NCBI RefSeq assembly: GCF_010727945.1 | Contig: NZ_AP022569.1 | Coordinates: 2,976,001 to 3,040,000, forward strand | Length of the DNA stretch: 64,000 bases | Source: Mycobacterium cookii | GTDB lineage: Bacteria; Actinomycetota; Actinomycetes; Mycobacteriales; Mycobacteriaceae | Direction of reading: 5' to 3' | Shown here: in pieces, positions 7,415 through 15,509 of the stretch | Layout of the letters: each line of letters begins with the position of its first letter | How positions within the stretch are numbered: position 1 is the stretch's first letter | Translations under genes and position numbers: made by a program | Notes under the pieces: model-generated | Databases searched by the model: none | Told to the model about the DNA's origin: nothing | Seen by the model: the letters and a program-made list of their open reading frames with translations, nothing else

Positions 7415-8574
7415 GGCCGGGTCCGGTCCTGCAGCAGCCTGCGCAGTTCGGCGAGCTCGTCGGTCGGCCCGCGGTCGGCGTGCCACACGGTCGCCGCCCG
7501 CACCCGCCCTGCGCTCTGGCGAAGCATGGCGATCTCACTAAGACGCCGTCGTCCGCTCCGGTCGCGGGCGACATGCAGCAGCACTTGGACCGCTGCGGCC
7601 AATTGGCTATGCAGCGCATCACGATCGAGACCACCCAAAGCACCCAGCGCCTCAAGACGCGCCGGAACCTCGCCGGGATTGTTGGCGTGCACGGTCCCCG
7701 CACCGCCGTCATGGCCGGTGTTGAGCGCCGCAAGCAGGTCGACCACCTCGGCGCCACGAACCTCGCCGACGACGATGCGATCCGGCCGCATCCGCAAAGC
7801 TTGCCGAACCAGTTGTCGCACAGTCACTTCGCCGACCCCTTCGACGTTCGCGCAGCGCGCGACCAACTTGACCAAGTGCGGATGTGGGGGCGCCAACTCG
7901 GCGGCATCCTCGACGCAGATGATCCGCTCGTCGGGCGACACCGCGTTCAGCATCGCCGACAGCAGCGTGGTCTTGCCGGCGCCGGTGCCCCCCGACACCA
8001 GGAAAGCCAGCCTGGCGGTGATGATCTCGTCGATCAGTCCCGCAGCCGTCGGCGCAATGGCGCCGGCGGCGATCAGCGCGGACAGATCCTGGGTCGCCGG
8101 CCGCAATACCCGCAGCGACAGGCAGGTGCCGCCCATGGCGACCGGCGGCAGGACGGCGTGCAGTCGGACCGCGAAGCCGCCGACACCCAAGCCGGTCAGC
8201 TGGCCGTCGACCCATGGTTGCGCGTCATCGAGACGACGACCGGCGCTGAGGGCCAGTCGTTGTGCCAAGCGCCGGACGGCGGCTTCGTCGGCGAACTCGA
8301 TGCGGCTGCGCCGCAGTCCGGTTCCATCGTCAACCCACACCGCGTCGGGCGCAGTGACCAGGACGTCCGTCGTCCCGTCCGCGCACAACAGCGGCTCGAG
8401 GATTCCCGCTCCGGTGAGCTCGGTCTGCAGTATCCGCAGATTGCTCAGCAGTTCGGTGTCGCCGAGCACCCCGCCGGATTCGGCTCTGATCGCATCGGCC
8501 ACCACTTTGGGCCGCAGCGGGGCGGATTCCGACGCCAACCGCTCCCGCACCCGGTCGATAAGCGAATCGGTCAT
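7411..8574 (-). CDS. TadA/CpaF-type pilus assembly ATPase (Rv3659c-like)
   Basis: This 387-residue secretion ATPase of the VirB11/TadA family powers Flp pilus assembly. Walker A is GGTGAGKTTLL, the Asp box is ICVEDAAEL, Walker B is RIVVGEVRGAEV, and the His box region is GTVHANNPGEV. The N-terminal domain (about 1-160) contains DGTTDVLVTAPDAVWVDDGTG, typical of the TadA nucleotide-proximal domain. The ATG at 8574 overlaps the upstream stop codon (ATGA), so translation is probably coupled. An open frame extends further upstream, but the overlap and family length favour this start. Confidence 0.92.
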   Translation of the reverse strand: MTDSLIDRVRERLASESAPLRPKVVADAIRAESGGVLGDTELLSNLRILQTELTGAGILEPLLCADGTTDVLVTAPDAVWVDDGTGLRRSRIEFADEAAVRRLAQRLALSAGRRLDDAQPWVDGQLTGLGVGGFAVRLHAVLPPVAMGGTCLSLRVLRPATQDLSALIAAGAIAPTAAGLIDEIITARLAFLVSGGTGAGKTTLLSAMLNAVSPDERIICVEDAAELAPPHPHLVKLVARCANVEGVGEVTVRQLVRQALRMRPDRIVVGEVRGAEVVDLLAALNTGHDGGAGTVHANNPGEVPARLEALGALGGLDRDALHSQLAAAVQVLLHVARDRSGRRRLSEIAMLRQSAGRVRAATVWHADRGPTDELAELRRLLQDRTRP

Positions 8575-9659
8575 GCCGCAATGCCTTCGGGTCGGACCGC
8601 CGGATGCGCCGGCAGCACAGCCAGCACTCGACGAGCCGCCTTCGCCAGCGCCGACCGCCGCGGCAACCGCAGGCCGCCGACCTCGATCTGCTCGGCCAGT
8701 CGCGGGTGGGGCCTCATCGACGCCAGCAGCGGCACACCGGCGATCGCAGCCACCTCGTCGGCCCGCAAGCCACCCGGCGACGGCCCTCGCACAACCAGTC
8801 CCAGGTTGGGGTTGACGGCGGCAAGCACCGGGGCGATCGTCGCGGTCGCAGCGCAGGACCGCACATCGCACGGGCACACCACGACGACGAGATCGGCTGC
8901 TTCCAAGGCGATTTCGGTCGACCCCGTCAGCCGCCGAGGCAAATCGCACACCACGGTCACCCCACCCCGCCGACCTGCGTCGACGACGCTGTGCACCGCA
9001 TGGCCGTCGTATTCGCAATCTTGCCGGGTGCCCGATAAGACGGTGACACCGCGATGTCGCGGCAACGCTTCGCGCACCGCCGACCAATTCAACCGACCGC
9101 CCTGCAGCGTCAGATCTGGCCAGCGCACACCGGGAGTCGTCTCGGCGCCGAGCAACAAATCGATCCCACCGCCCCAGGGATCGAGATCGAGCAGCATCGC
9201 ATTGGCGGCGACGCTTGCCATTGCGACCGCGAACAAGGACGCACCCGCGCCGCCGCGCCCGCCGATAACGGCAACGACCGCACTGCGACTGCCGCCGTCG
9301 CGCACCGACTCACTTGCGTCTGCCAGCTCGCGGACCAGGTCCCGTTCTTGGGCAGGCATTCTCAGCACCTGCGTGGCGCCCACCTCGATGGCCGCCGCCC
9401 AGGTCACCGGTTCGGGTTCGTCGCCGCACACCACGATCACGTGCGCGCGGCGGGGCATCCCGGACTGCCCGCACTCGACGGCGGCGGCCTCGTCGAGCAC
9501 GATTGCGGCAGCCGCCGACCATGCTTTTCTACTGGCTGGTAATACGTTGCTGGCGTGGACAACTCGCACGCCGACGGCTGCCGCGACGCGATCCAGATCG
9601 TCGCGCAGCGCGGGATCGCCGAGCACGGCCAGAATCCCGCGGGCGCTGGTGGTCGTCAT
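8571..9659 (-). CDS. CpaE/MinD-like septum-site/pilus localisation protein (Rv3660c, Ssd-like)
   Basis: This 362-residue protein has an N-terminal receiver-like domain (GILAVLGDPALRDDLDRV) followed by a ParA/MinD-type ATPase. The deviant Walker A is IGGRGGAGASLFAVAM; LLDLDPWGGGIDLLLG follows. The lysines of a canonical KGGxGK(S/T) P-loop are replaced, as in the M. tuberculosis homologue named Ssd, so ATP binding may be altered. CpaE proteins place Tad pili at the cell pole; Ssd was described as affecting septation. It is the first gene of the seven-gene Tad operon and overlaps TadA by 4 bp. Confidence 0.85.
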   Translation of the reverse strand: MTTTSARGILAVLGDPALRDDLDRVAAAVGVRVVHASNVLPASRKAWSAAAAIVLDEAAAVECGQSGMPRRAHVIVVCGDEPEPVTWAAAIEVGATQVLRMPAQERDLVRELADASESVRDGGSRSAVVAVIGGRGGAGASLFAVAMASVAANAMLLDLDPWGGGIDLLLGAETTPGVRWPDLTLQGGRLNWSAVREALPRHRGVTVLSGTRQDCEYDGHAVHSVVDAGRRGGVTVVCDLPRRLTGSTEIALEAADLVVVVCPCDVRSCAATATIAPVLAAVNPNLGLVVRGPSPGGLRADEVAAIAGVPLLASMRPHPRLAEQIEVGGLRLPRRSALAKAARRVLAVLPAHPAVRPEGIAA

Positions 9660-9766
9660 CTGCCCACCGTGCCGCCACGGCAGCAGGCGCCGCCACTCAC
9701 ACTCACGAAATTTGTGGACAGGATCCGCGCTGTGGACAGATGGCCCGGCTAAGAATGAAACCCGAC

Positions 9767-9861
9767 AAAAGGGACGACCCCCGCCAGGGGGGGAGGAGGC
9801 GAGGGTCGTCGTGTTTCAGCCCCGGGGGGTCGGGCTGATACACCCTCGGCTAAGCCGAGTG
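9767..9861 (-). ncRNA. 6C small RNA (B11-type)
   Basis: On the minus strand, two hairpins carry C-rich loops. The first, 9837-9817, pairs CAGCCC with GGGCTG around a loop holding a run of six Cs. The second, 9810-9773, pairs GACGACCC with GGGTCGTC around a loop with CTCCCCCCC. The second is followed by CCTTTTG and would act as terminator. This is the diagnostic architecture of the actinobacterial 6C RNA, and the location between the Rv3660c and Rv3661 homologues matches M. tuberculosis B11 (about 93 nt). The predicted length here is about 95 nt. The start is placed from the -10 box. 6C RNA pairs through its C-loops with G-rich mRNA regions and affects growth and division genes. Confidence 0.88.
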
Positions 9862-9867
9862 ATTCTT

Positions 9868-9873
9868 ACTATA
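9868..9873 (-). promoter_or_regulatory. -10 element of the 6C RNA promoter
   Basis: TATAGT on the minus strand lies 6-7 nt before the inferred 5' end of the 6C RNA. TTGCGT about 19 nt further upstream is a weak -35 candidate. Confidence 0.5.
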
Positions 9874-10028
9874 CACATGAGAGTGTGACGCGACGCAAGA
9901 GTTGCCGGGGATAAGTTAGCTTCACTTTTAAGTAGCTGAACCATCGGTCTCGTTGGCACCACGAACAACCGGACCACCTTTGACCGGCGCTTTTATTGAC
10001 AGCATCGCGATTTGCCGAAGGCCCGCCC

Positions 10029-10034
10029 TATGCT
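10029..10034 (+). promoter_or_regulatory. -10 element, leaderless layout
   Basis: TATGCT ends 6 nt before the GTG at 10041, so the transcript would begin at the initiation codon. Confidence 0.5.
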
Positions 10035-10040
10035 GGAGCG

Positions 10041-10889
10041 GTGACCGTCAACGACTCGGCCGCTGACCAGCAAACCCCATCGACGCCCTCCGGTCCCAGT
10101 CCACGCACGGCAGCTTTTTTCGATCTCGACAAGACAATCATCGCCAAATCCAGCACGCTGGCGTTCAGCAAACCGTTTTTCGCGCAGGGACTGATCAACC
10201 GCCGAGCCGTCTTGAAGTCCAGCTACGCGCAGTTCCTTTTCCTGTTGTCGGGCGCCGACCACGACCAGATGGACCGGATGCGAGTCCACCTGACGAACAT
10301 GTGCACCGGCTGGGACGTCGAGCAGATCAAGTCGATCGTCAACGAGACACTGCACGACATCGTCACGCCGCTGGTGTTTGCCGAGGCCGCCGACTTGATC
10401 GCCAGCCACAAGCTGTGCGGCCGTGATGTCGTGGTGGTGTCGGCATCTGGCGAGGAATTGGTGGCTCCCATCGCACGAGCGTTGGGAGCCACCCACGCGA
10501 TGGCGACCCGCATGGTCGTCGAGGACGGGAAGTACACCGGCGAGATCGGCTTCTACTGCTACGGCGAAGGCAAGGTCCAGGCGATCCGCGAGCTCGCCGC
10601 CCGCGAGGGCTACCCCCTTGAACATTGCTACGCCTACTCCGACTCGATCACCGACATGCCGATGCTCGAAGTCGTCGGCCACCCGAGCGTGGTCAACCCG
10701 GACCGCGCCCTGCGCAGGGAAGCGGCTTCCCGAGGATGGCCGGTGCTGGCGTTCTCCCGACCGGTTTCATTGCGGGACCGCATCCCGGCGCCCTCGGGTG
10801 CCGCACTCGCCACGACCGCCGCGGTCGGCATCAGCGCGCTGGCCGCCGGGGCGTTGACGTATTCGTTGCTGCGCCGGCTCGCGCTGTAG
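10041..10889 (+). CDS. HAD-superfamily phosphatase, SerB-like, with C-terminal membrane helix (Rv3661-like)
   Basis: The 282-residue protein carries HAD motif I as AAFFDLDKTII (about residues 23-33; nucleophile Asp within FDLDKT), motif II VVVSASGEEL, and motif III/IV KVQAIRELA...YAYSDSITDMPMLE. This matches the HAD-IB group, which includes phosphoserine phosphatase-like enzymes. The C-terminus has a hydrophobic helix (ATTAAVGISALAAGALTYSLL), suggesting a membrane tether with the phosphatase in the cytoplasm. The substrate is unknown. GTG at 10041 is chosen because TATGCT sits at leaderless spacing; a longer in-frame extension upstream is rejected. It is flanked on both sides by small RNAs, as in M. 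tuberculosis. Confidence 0.85.
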   Translation: MTVNDSAADQQTPSTPSGPSPRTAAFFDLDKTIIAKSSTLAFSKPFFAQGLINRRAVLKSSYAQFLFLLSGADHDQMDRMRVHLTNMCTGWDVEQIKSIVNETLHDIVTPLVFAEAADLIASHKLCGRDVVVVSASGEELVAPIARALGATHAMATRMVVEDGKYTGEIGFYCYGEGKVQAIRELAAREGYPLEHCYAYSDSITDMPMLEVVGHPSVVNPDRALRREAASRGWPVLAFSRPVSLRDRIPAPSGAALATTAAVGISALAAGALTYSLLRRLAL

Positions 10890-10952
10890 TCCTCAGCAAA
10901 CTTTCGACATCACGGGTCGGCAACACTTCGGCGATTTGACGACAATTGACCC

Positions 10953-10981
10953 TTGATGTGACGCGGGTCACGTAGTACAAA
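10953..10981 (+). promoter_or_regulatory. Promoter of the Ms1-like RNA with embedded Crp-like site
   Basis: A -35-like TTGATG (10953-10958) and a -10-like TACAAA (10976-10981) are separated by 17 bp. An alternative -10 is TAGTAC at 10973. Between them lies TGTGACGCGGGTCACG (10957-10972), which matches the TGTGA-N6-TCACA consensus of Crp except for the last base. Confidence 0.5.
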
Positions 10982-10987
10982 GGACTC

Positions 10988-11287
10988 ACGGAAGTCCGGT
11001 ACGGCCAAGATCGATCCGGAAGAGAAGGGTCGACCTCCCAAGCTGGACGACCGAGCACGGTTCCCGGCACCCACGCGGAGTCATAGCCGCGATAATGGCA
11101 GAAGTGTTGCGGGCCTGCGTAATTGCGAAGAGCGGACGGAATCGACGGCCCTTTGGGTGGGGCTGCAACCGGAAGCGTCGCAAGATCGCCGAGGCCATCC
11201 CACGCGACCCACAGATGCACGCTTGGTAACCGAGATCCGTGCTAGCGGGCGGCGATCCGAAAGCTTTCGGTAGCCGCCCGCTTTTAT
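10988..11287 (+). ncRNA. Ms1 / MTS2823-type small RNA
   Basis: A stretch of about 300 nt with no coding potential lies between the Rv3661 and Rv3662c homologues, exactly where M. tuberculosis has MTS2823 (Ms1 in M. smegmatis). It begins just after a promoter-like pair and with a small hairpin (GGACT...AGTCC at 10982-10996). It ends in a strong GCGGGCGGC/GCCGCCCGC terminator. Ms1 binds the RNA polymerase core enzyme lacking sigma factor and accumulates in stationary phase; that function is from the family, not visible here. The 5' end is uncertain by several nucleotides. Confidence 0.85.
11245..11286 (+). terminator. Intrinsic terminator of Ms1-like RNA
   Basis: GCGGGCGGC (11245-11253) pairs perfectly with GCCGCCCGC (11273-11281), with a second stem CCGAAAGCTTTCGG inside the loop, followed by TTTTAT. 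Confidence 0.85.
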
Positions 11288-11336
11288 GCGTCTGGACCAA
11301 GATCCGAGCCGCCAGCGCGCGGGCTCCCGGCAAAAC

Positions 11337-12089
11337 CTATTGCGTGAGGGAGTCGGCGATCGTCAACGCTTCCTGCGCGCCGGTCCGCAGCGCCCGGCAG
11401 GACAACACCAACCATTTGGCGATGCCGGCGGGTGTCCCGTCGGCGAAACCGCGCGCGGCCTCGCGGTAGTCGGCGGCGCGACGCATCCAGGCCACCTCCG
11501 GCACACCCAGTCCGTGCGGGTCGAGCCCGGTCGCGATGGTCACCAACCGCGATACCGCGCGCGCGACGACACCGTCCGCGGTGCCGAACGGGGCGAGGGT
11601 CAACAACTCCCCGTGCGCGACCGCGGCGATGATCGGGGCAGGCGCTGCGGTCCCGCCGGTCACGATTCCGGCGAGCAGCTCCAATCGCGGCCCGACGTCG
11701 GCGTCCGTGCGCGGCCTGCCCAGTCTGCTTTCGTCGACCCGGTCGGCGGCGGCCAGCATGTGCAGTCGCGCCAATGCCTGCAGCGGCGCGCGCTGCCACA
11801 CCCCCACCAGGTTGGTCTCGCCGCCCTCCAGCGCCTGCGCCACGCGCAGCGCTCCGGCGAAGACCGGGTCGCCGATCGCCGAGACGTCGATCTGATCGTC
11901 GAGCTTCCGCCCGCCGCCGTCGAGCACCGCCGAGGCGCGCGCCGACCGCAGAGCCGCCTCAGCGGCGGTCACCGGCCAACGCCGCAGGTTGGAGCGGTGC
12001 CGATGCGCACGCCCCAGCGCCTCGCGGGCCTGGTCGCTGGCGGCGGCGACGCCGGGGAGCTCCATCAGCGGAGCCAGCGGGTCAGTCAT
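11337..12089 (-). CDS. Conserved hypothetical protein (Rv3662c-like)
   Basis: This 250-residue mainly helical, alanine-rich soluble protein starts MTDPLAPLMELPGVAAASD. It contains RAHRHRSNLRRWPVTAAEAALRSARASAVLDGG in a dense helical region and ends LRTGAQEALTIADSLTQ. It lacks a Fic core motif or any other catalytic signature I recognise. Its ATG overlaps the dppD stop codon by 4 bp, so it is the last gene of the dipeptide-transporter operon; M. tuberculosis has the same arrangement. Function unknown; coupling suggests a role linked to peptide uptake. Confidence 0.78.
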   Translation of the reverse strand: MTDPLAPLMELPGVAAASDQAREALGRAHRHRSNLRRWPVTAAEAALRSARASAVLDGGGRKLDDQIDVSAIGDPVFAGALRVAQALEGGETNLVGVWQRAPLQALARLHMLAAADRVDESRLGRPRTDADVGPRLELLAGIVTGGTAAPAPIIAAVAHGELLTLAPFGTADGVVARAVSRLVTIATGLDPHGLGVPEVAWMRRAADYREAARGFADGTPAGIAKWLVLSCRALRTGAQEALTIADSLTQ

Positions 12090-13738
12090 CGGCTGCCAGA
12101 GTAGCCAGCGCCGGTGCCCGGGATCGCGGCCAGTAGCTGCCGGGTGTAGTCGTGACTCGGGCGAGTGAACACGTCTTTGGTCGCACCACGCTCGACGACC
12201 CGCCCCGCATGCATCACCAGCACCTCATCGGCGATCTGCCGGATCACCGCGAGGTCGTGGCTGATGAACAGATACGTCAGACCGAGTTCGGCCTGCAGCT
12301 CGGCGAGTAGATCCAGGATCTGCGCCTGCACGACGACGTCGAGCGCCGACACGGCCTCGTCACAGACCACGACCTCGGGTCGCAGCGCCAGCGCCCGGGC
12401 GATCGCGACTCGCTGGCGTTGACCCCCGGAGAGTTCTCGCGGGCGGCGGGCGAGCAACGACGACGGCAGCGCGACCTGGTCTGCGAGTTCGTGCACCGAC
12501 TTCCGACGCTTACGACGATCGCCGACCCGGTGAATCCGCAGCGGCTCCTCGATTGTGCGAAACACCGAGTACGTGGGATCCAAGCTGCCGTAGGGATTCT
12601 GGAACACCGGCTGGATCCGTCGGCGAAATGCCAACGCCTCGTCGCGGCCCGCGCTATCGGAGACCTCTTTCCCATCGAAAACGACCGTGCCCGAAGTGGG
12701 TTGGAGCAGACCGAGAATCATTCGAGCCAATGTGGACTTCCCTGAACCGGATTCACCCGCAATGGCCAGCGTGGTTGCCCGGCGCAGCCGAAACGACACC
12801 TTGTCGACGGCACGCACGTCCACTTTGCGCCACGGCGCACCCCGCGAGGGACGGTAGACCTTGGTCAAGTCGGACACCACGATCACGTCCTGCGCCAAGT
12901 CACGTCCGGCGCGCACACCCGCCGCACGCCTGATCCGTCTCCGCGCACGGGTAGCGGTGGTGATGTCTCGCATCGACGGCGCCGCTGCCACTAGCCGTTG
13001 CGTGTAAGGATGCTGTGGATCACGCAAAACGAGTTGTGCGGCACCGGTTTCCACGACTGAGCCTTGATGCATGACGATCAGCTGCTCGGCCCGTTCGGCA
13101 GCAAGCGCAAGATCGTGGGTGATCAACAGCACCGCGGTTCCCAGATCGCCGGTGAGCCGCTGAAGGTGATCGAGCACCTGGCGCTGCACGGTAACGTCCA
13201 GCGCCGACGTCGGCTCATCGGCGATCAGCAGCTGGGGCCGGCCGGCCAGCCCGATCGCGATCAGTGCGCGCTGGCACATCCCGCCCGACAACTGGTGGGG
13301 GTACTGCATGGCCCGCAACTCCGGATCGGGCATCTCCGCGTCGGCCAGCAGCTGCACCGCCCGACGGTCGACATTGTTGGCGCGCAACGCCTCTCGCACC
13401 TGGAAGCCCACCCGCCACACGGGGTTGAGGTTGGTCATCGGGTCCTGCGGGACGTAGCCGATACCCGACCCGCGGACCGAGCGCAGCCGACGACGGTCGG
13501 CGGTGGTCAGGTCGATGCCGTCGAACATGATGCGACCCGCGGTGATTCGCCCTCCGGGTGGCAGCAGCCCCAGGATCGCCGCGGCCGTGGTCGACTTCCC
13601 CGAGCCCGATTCGCCGACGATCGCCACCGTTTGGCCGGCGCGCACAGCGACGTCGACCTGCCGGACCGCCGGGGCGTCGTCACCGAAGCGAACGTCGAGG
13701 CCGGTGACGCTGAGCAGCGGCAAGTCGGTCGAGTTCAT
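12086..13738 (-). CDS. dppD: Dipeptide ABC transporter, fused double ATPase subunit
   Basis: The 550-residue protein fuses two ABC ATPase domains (OppD-like then OppF-like). Each has Walker A GESGSGKST. The signatures are LSGGMCQRALIAIGL in the N-terminal half and LSGGQRQRVAIARAL in the C-terminal half. The Walker B boxes are LLIADEPTSALD and VVVCDEAVSALD. Position 3 of the last box is Asp-Glu-Ala rather than Asp-Glu-Pro. It powers uptake through DppB/DppC. The ATG overlaps the dppC stop codon by 4 bp. In M. tuberculosis the orthologous system takes up dipeptides and has been linked to haem use. Confidence 0.93.
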   Translation of the reverse strand: MNSTDLPLLSVTGLDVRFGDDAPAVRQVDVAVRAGQTVAIVGESGSGKSTTAAAILGLLPPGGRITAGRIMFDGIDLTTADRRRLRSVRGSGIGYVPQDPMTNLNPVWRVGFQVREALRANNVDRRAVQLLADAEMPDPELRAMQYPHQLSGGMCQRALIAIGLAGRPQLLIADEPTSALDVTVQRQVLDHLQRLTGDLGTAVLLITHDLALAAERAEQLIVMHQGSVVETGAAQLVLRDPQHPYTQRLVAAAPSMRDITTATRARRRIRRAAGVRAGRDLAQDVIVVSDLTKVYRPSRGAPWRKVDVRAVDKVSFRLRRATTLAIAGESGSGKSTLARMILGLLQPTSGTVVFDGKEVSDSAGRDEALAFRRRIQPVFQNPYGSLDPTYSVFRTIEEPLRIHRVGDRRKRRKSVHELADQVALPSSLLARRPRELSGGQRQRVAIARALALRPEVVVCDEAVSALDVVVQAQILDLLAELQAELGLTYLFISHDLAVIRQIADEVLVMHAGRVVERGATKDVFTRPSHDYTRQLLAAIPGTGAGYSGSR

Positions 13739-14589
13739 CGGCGCCGCGATGTCGGGTCCAGCGCATCGCGCAAGACGTCACCCATGATCATGAACGCCAG
13801 CACCGTGATCGCCAGCGCGCCCGCGGGATAGAACAGGATCGGTGAGCCTGCGCGCAACCGGATCTGGTCGACGTTGATGTCTCCGCCCCACGACACCACC
13901 GACGGCGGCAGCCCGACCCCGAGGTAGGACAGGGTGGCCTCGGTGACGATGAACAATCCGAGCGCGATGGTGGACACCGCGATCACCGGTCCGACGGCGT
14001 TGGGCACCACATGTCGGACCAGCGTCCCAAACCTGCTCATCCCCAGAGCTTTCGCAGCCAGCACATAGTCGCTGTCGCGTACCGTCAGGACGGCGCCCCT
14101 CGCGATCCGGGCCACCTGGGGCCAGCCGAACAGCGACAGGATCGCGATGACCGTCCACACCGTGCGGTGGTGCATCACCTGCATCAGCACGATCGCGGCC
14201 AGCAGCAGGGGTATTGCGAAGAACACGTCGGCGATGCGGGACACCACCGCATCGAGCCAGCCGCCGTAGAAGCCGGCCAGCGCACCGAGTGCGCCGCCGA
14301 CGACGAACACCACCAGCGTGGCGCCCAGGCCGACGGTGACCGAGGCGCGGGCGCCGTAGACGGTGCGGGCATAGATGTCATGGCCTTGCAGATCGGTCCC
14401 GAACCAATGGGCAGCCGACGGCGCCAGCAGGCTCTGGTTCGGATCGGCGTAGCCGGGGTCGGCGGTGGTGAACAACGCCGGAAACGCGGCGACGACCACG
14501 ACGAAACCGATCAGCACCGCGGCGATGACGAACTGCGGACGGCGGCGCAACCCTCGCCAGAATCCGCCTCCGGCAAGCACTTCAGCCAT
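13735..14589 (-). CDS. dppC: Dipeptide ABC transporter permease
   Basis: The 284-residue integral membrane protein of the DppC/OppC type has an N-terminal span (FVIAAVLIGFVVVVAAFPALF) and the HWFGTDLQGHDIYARTVYGAR motif typical of this permease class. Several further spans follow, then the EAA-type cytoplasmic loop around AARIARGAVLTVRDSDYVLAAKALG. It partners DppB. It overlaps dppB by 8 bp and dppD by 4 bp, so all are co-translated. Confidence 0.92.
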   Translation of the reverse strand: MAEVLAGGGFWRGLRRRPQFVIAAVLIGFVVVVAAFPALFTTADPGYADPNQSLLAPSAAHWFGTDLQGHDIYARTVYGARASVTVGLGATLVVFVVGGALGALAGFYGGWLDAVVSRIADVFFAIPLLLAAIVLMQVMHHRTVWTVIAILSLFGWPQVARIARGAVLTVRDSDYVLAAKALGMSRFGTLVRHVVPNAVGPVIAVSTIALGLFIVTEATLSYLGVGLPPSVVSWGGDINVDQIRLRAGSPILFYPAGALAITVLAFMIMGDVLRDALDPTSRRR

Positions 14590-15508
14590 AACGAATCCTC
14601 GGATCCAGGGCGGCGTACAGCAGATCCACGGCCAGATTCGTGACCAGGTAGACGACGACGAGCACCGTCACGATCGACACCACGGTCGGTGCTTCCTGTC
14701 GCGTGACGGCTTGATAGAGCACGCCACCGACGCCGTGGATATTGAAGATCCCTTCGGTGACGATCGCTCCGCCCATCAGTGCGCCGAGATCCGCGCCCAA
14801 GAATGTCACGACCGGGATCAGCGAGTTGCGCAGGATATGCACCGTCACCACCCGGGGCCGCGACAGACCCTTGGCGATGGCGGTCCGCACATAGTCGGCG
14901 TGCGCATTGTCGGCCACCGCGGAGCGGGTCAGCCGCACCACGTAGGCGAACGACACTGCGCCCAAAACGATTCCGGGCAACAACAGCCGGGAGAATGTCG
15001 GCTGATCACCCACGGTGACCGCCGCCAGGCCAAGACGCACCCCGAACACGAACTGCGCAAGGAAGCCCAACACGAAGATCGGGACCGCGATGATGATCAG
15101 GCTGACGATCAGCACGGCGCCGTCGAAAACGCCGCCCTGGCGCAATCCGGCGATCACCCCGAATCCGACGCCGAACAACGCCTCTACCGCCAGCGCGATC
15201 AACGCCAACCGGAATGTGACCGGAAATGCCTGAGCCAGAACGGTACTGACGGGAAGCCCGGAGTAGGCATGACCGAGGTCGCCGTGCACGATGCCGCCGA
15301 GGTAGTGCAGGTACTGCAGCCAGAACGGGTCATTCAGGTGATACTGCGCGCGCAGCTGCGCGGCCACCGCCGGGCTCAGTGGACGATCGCCGCCCAACGC
15401 CGCGATCGGGTCGCCGGGCAACAGGAAGACCATGCCGTAGATCAGCAGCGTCGCCCCTAGGAACACCGGAAGCATGGCCGCGACGCGACGGGCGATGTAC
15501 CACCCCAT
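14582..15508 (-). CDS. dppB: Dipeptide ABC transporter permease
   Basis: The 308-residue membrane protein starts MGWYIARRVAAMLPVFLGATLL, the usual DppB/OppB first span. A periplasmic segment with RAQYHLNDPFWLQYLHYLGG and an EAA loop (ADNAHADYVRTAIAKGLSRPRVV) follow, with about six membrane spans in all. It forms the pore with DppC. The ATG begins 1 nt after the dppA stop codon. Confidence 0.92.
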   Translation of the reverse strand: MGWYIARRVAAMLPVFLGATLLIYGMVFLLPGDPIAALGGDRPLSPAVAAQLRAQYHLNDPFWLQYLHYLGGIVHGDLGHAYSGLPVSTVLAQAFPVTFRLALIALAVEALFGVGFGVIAGLRQGGVFDGAVLIVSLIIIAVPIFVLGFLAQFVFGVRLGLAAVTVGDQPTFSRLLLPGIVLGAVSFAYVVRLTRSAVADNAHADYVRTAIAKGLSRPRVVTVHILRNSLIPVVTFLGADLGALMGGAIVTEGIFNIHGVGGVLYQAVTRQEAPTVVSIVTVLVVVYLVTNLAVDLLYAALDPRIRYG

Positions 15509-15509
15509 G

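Noticed and set aside
9745..9867. A plus-strand structured RNA reading of the 6C region (AAGAAT/ATTCTT and GAAAC/GTTTC pairing)
   Set aside because: The C-rich loops, the T run after the second hairpin and the -10 box all fit the minus strand; the plus-strand pairing is a mirror of the same inverted repeats.
7012..9888. A 958-codon plus-strand open frame covering the Tad locus
   Set aside because: It is antisense to four well-supported overlapping genes (TadB, TadA, Ssd). Its translation is Ser/Arg/Pro-rich low-complexity with no motif. Long antisense frames are expected at this GC content.
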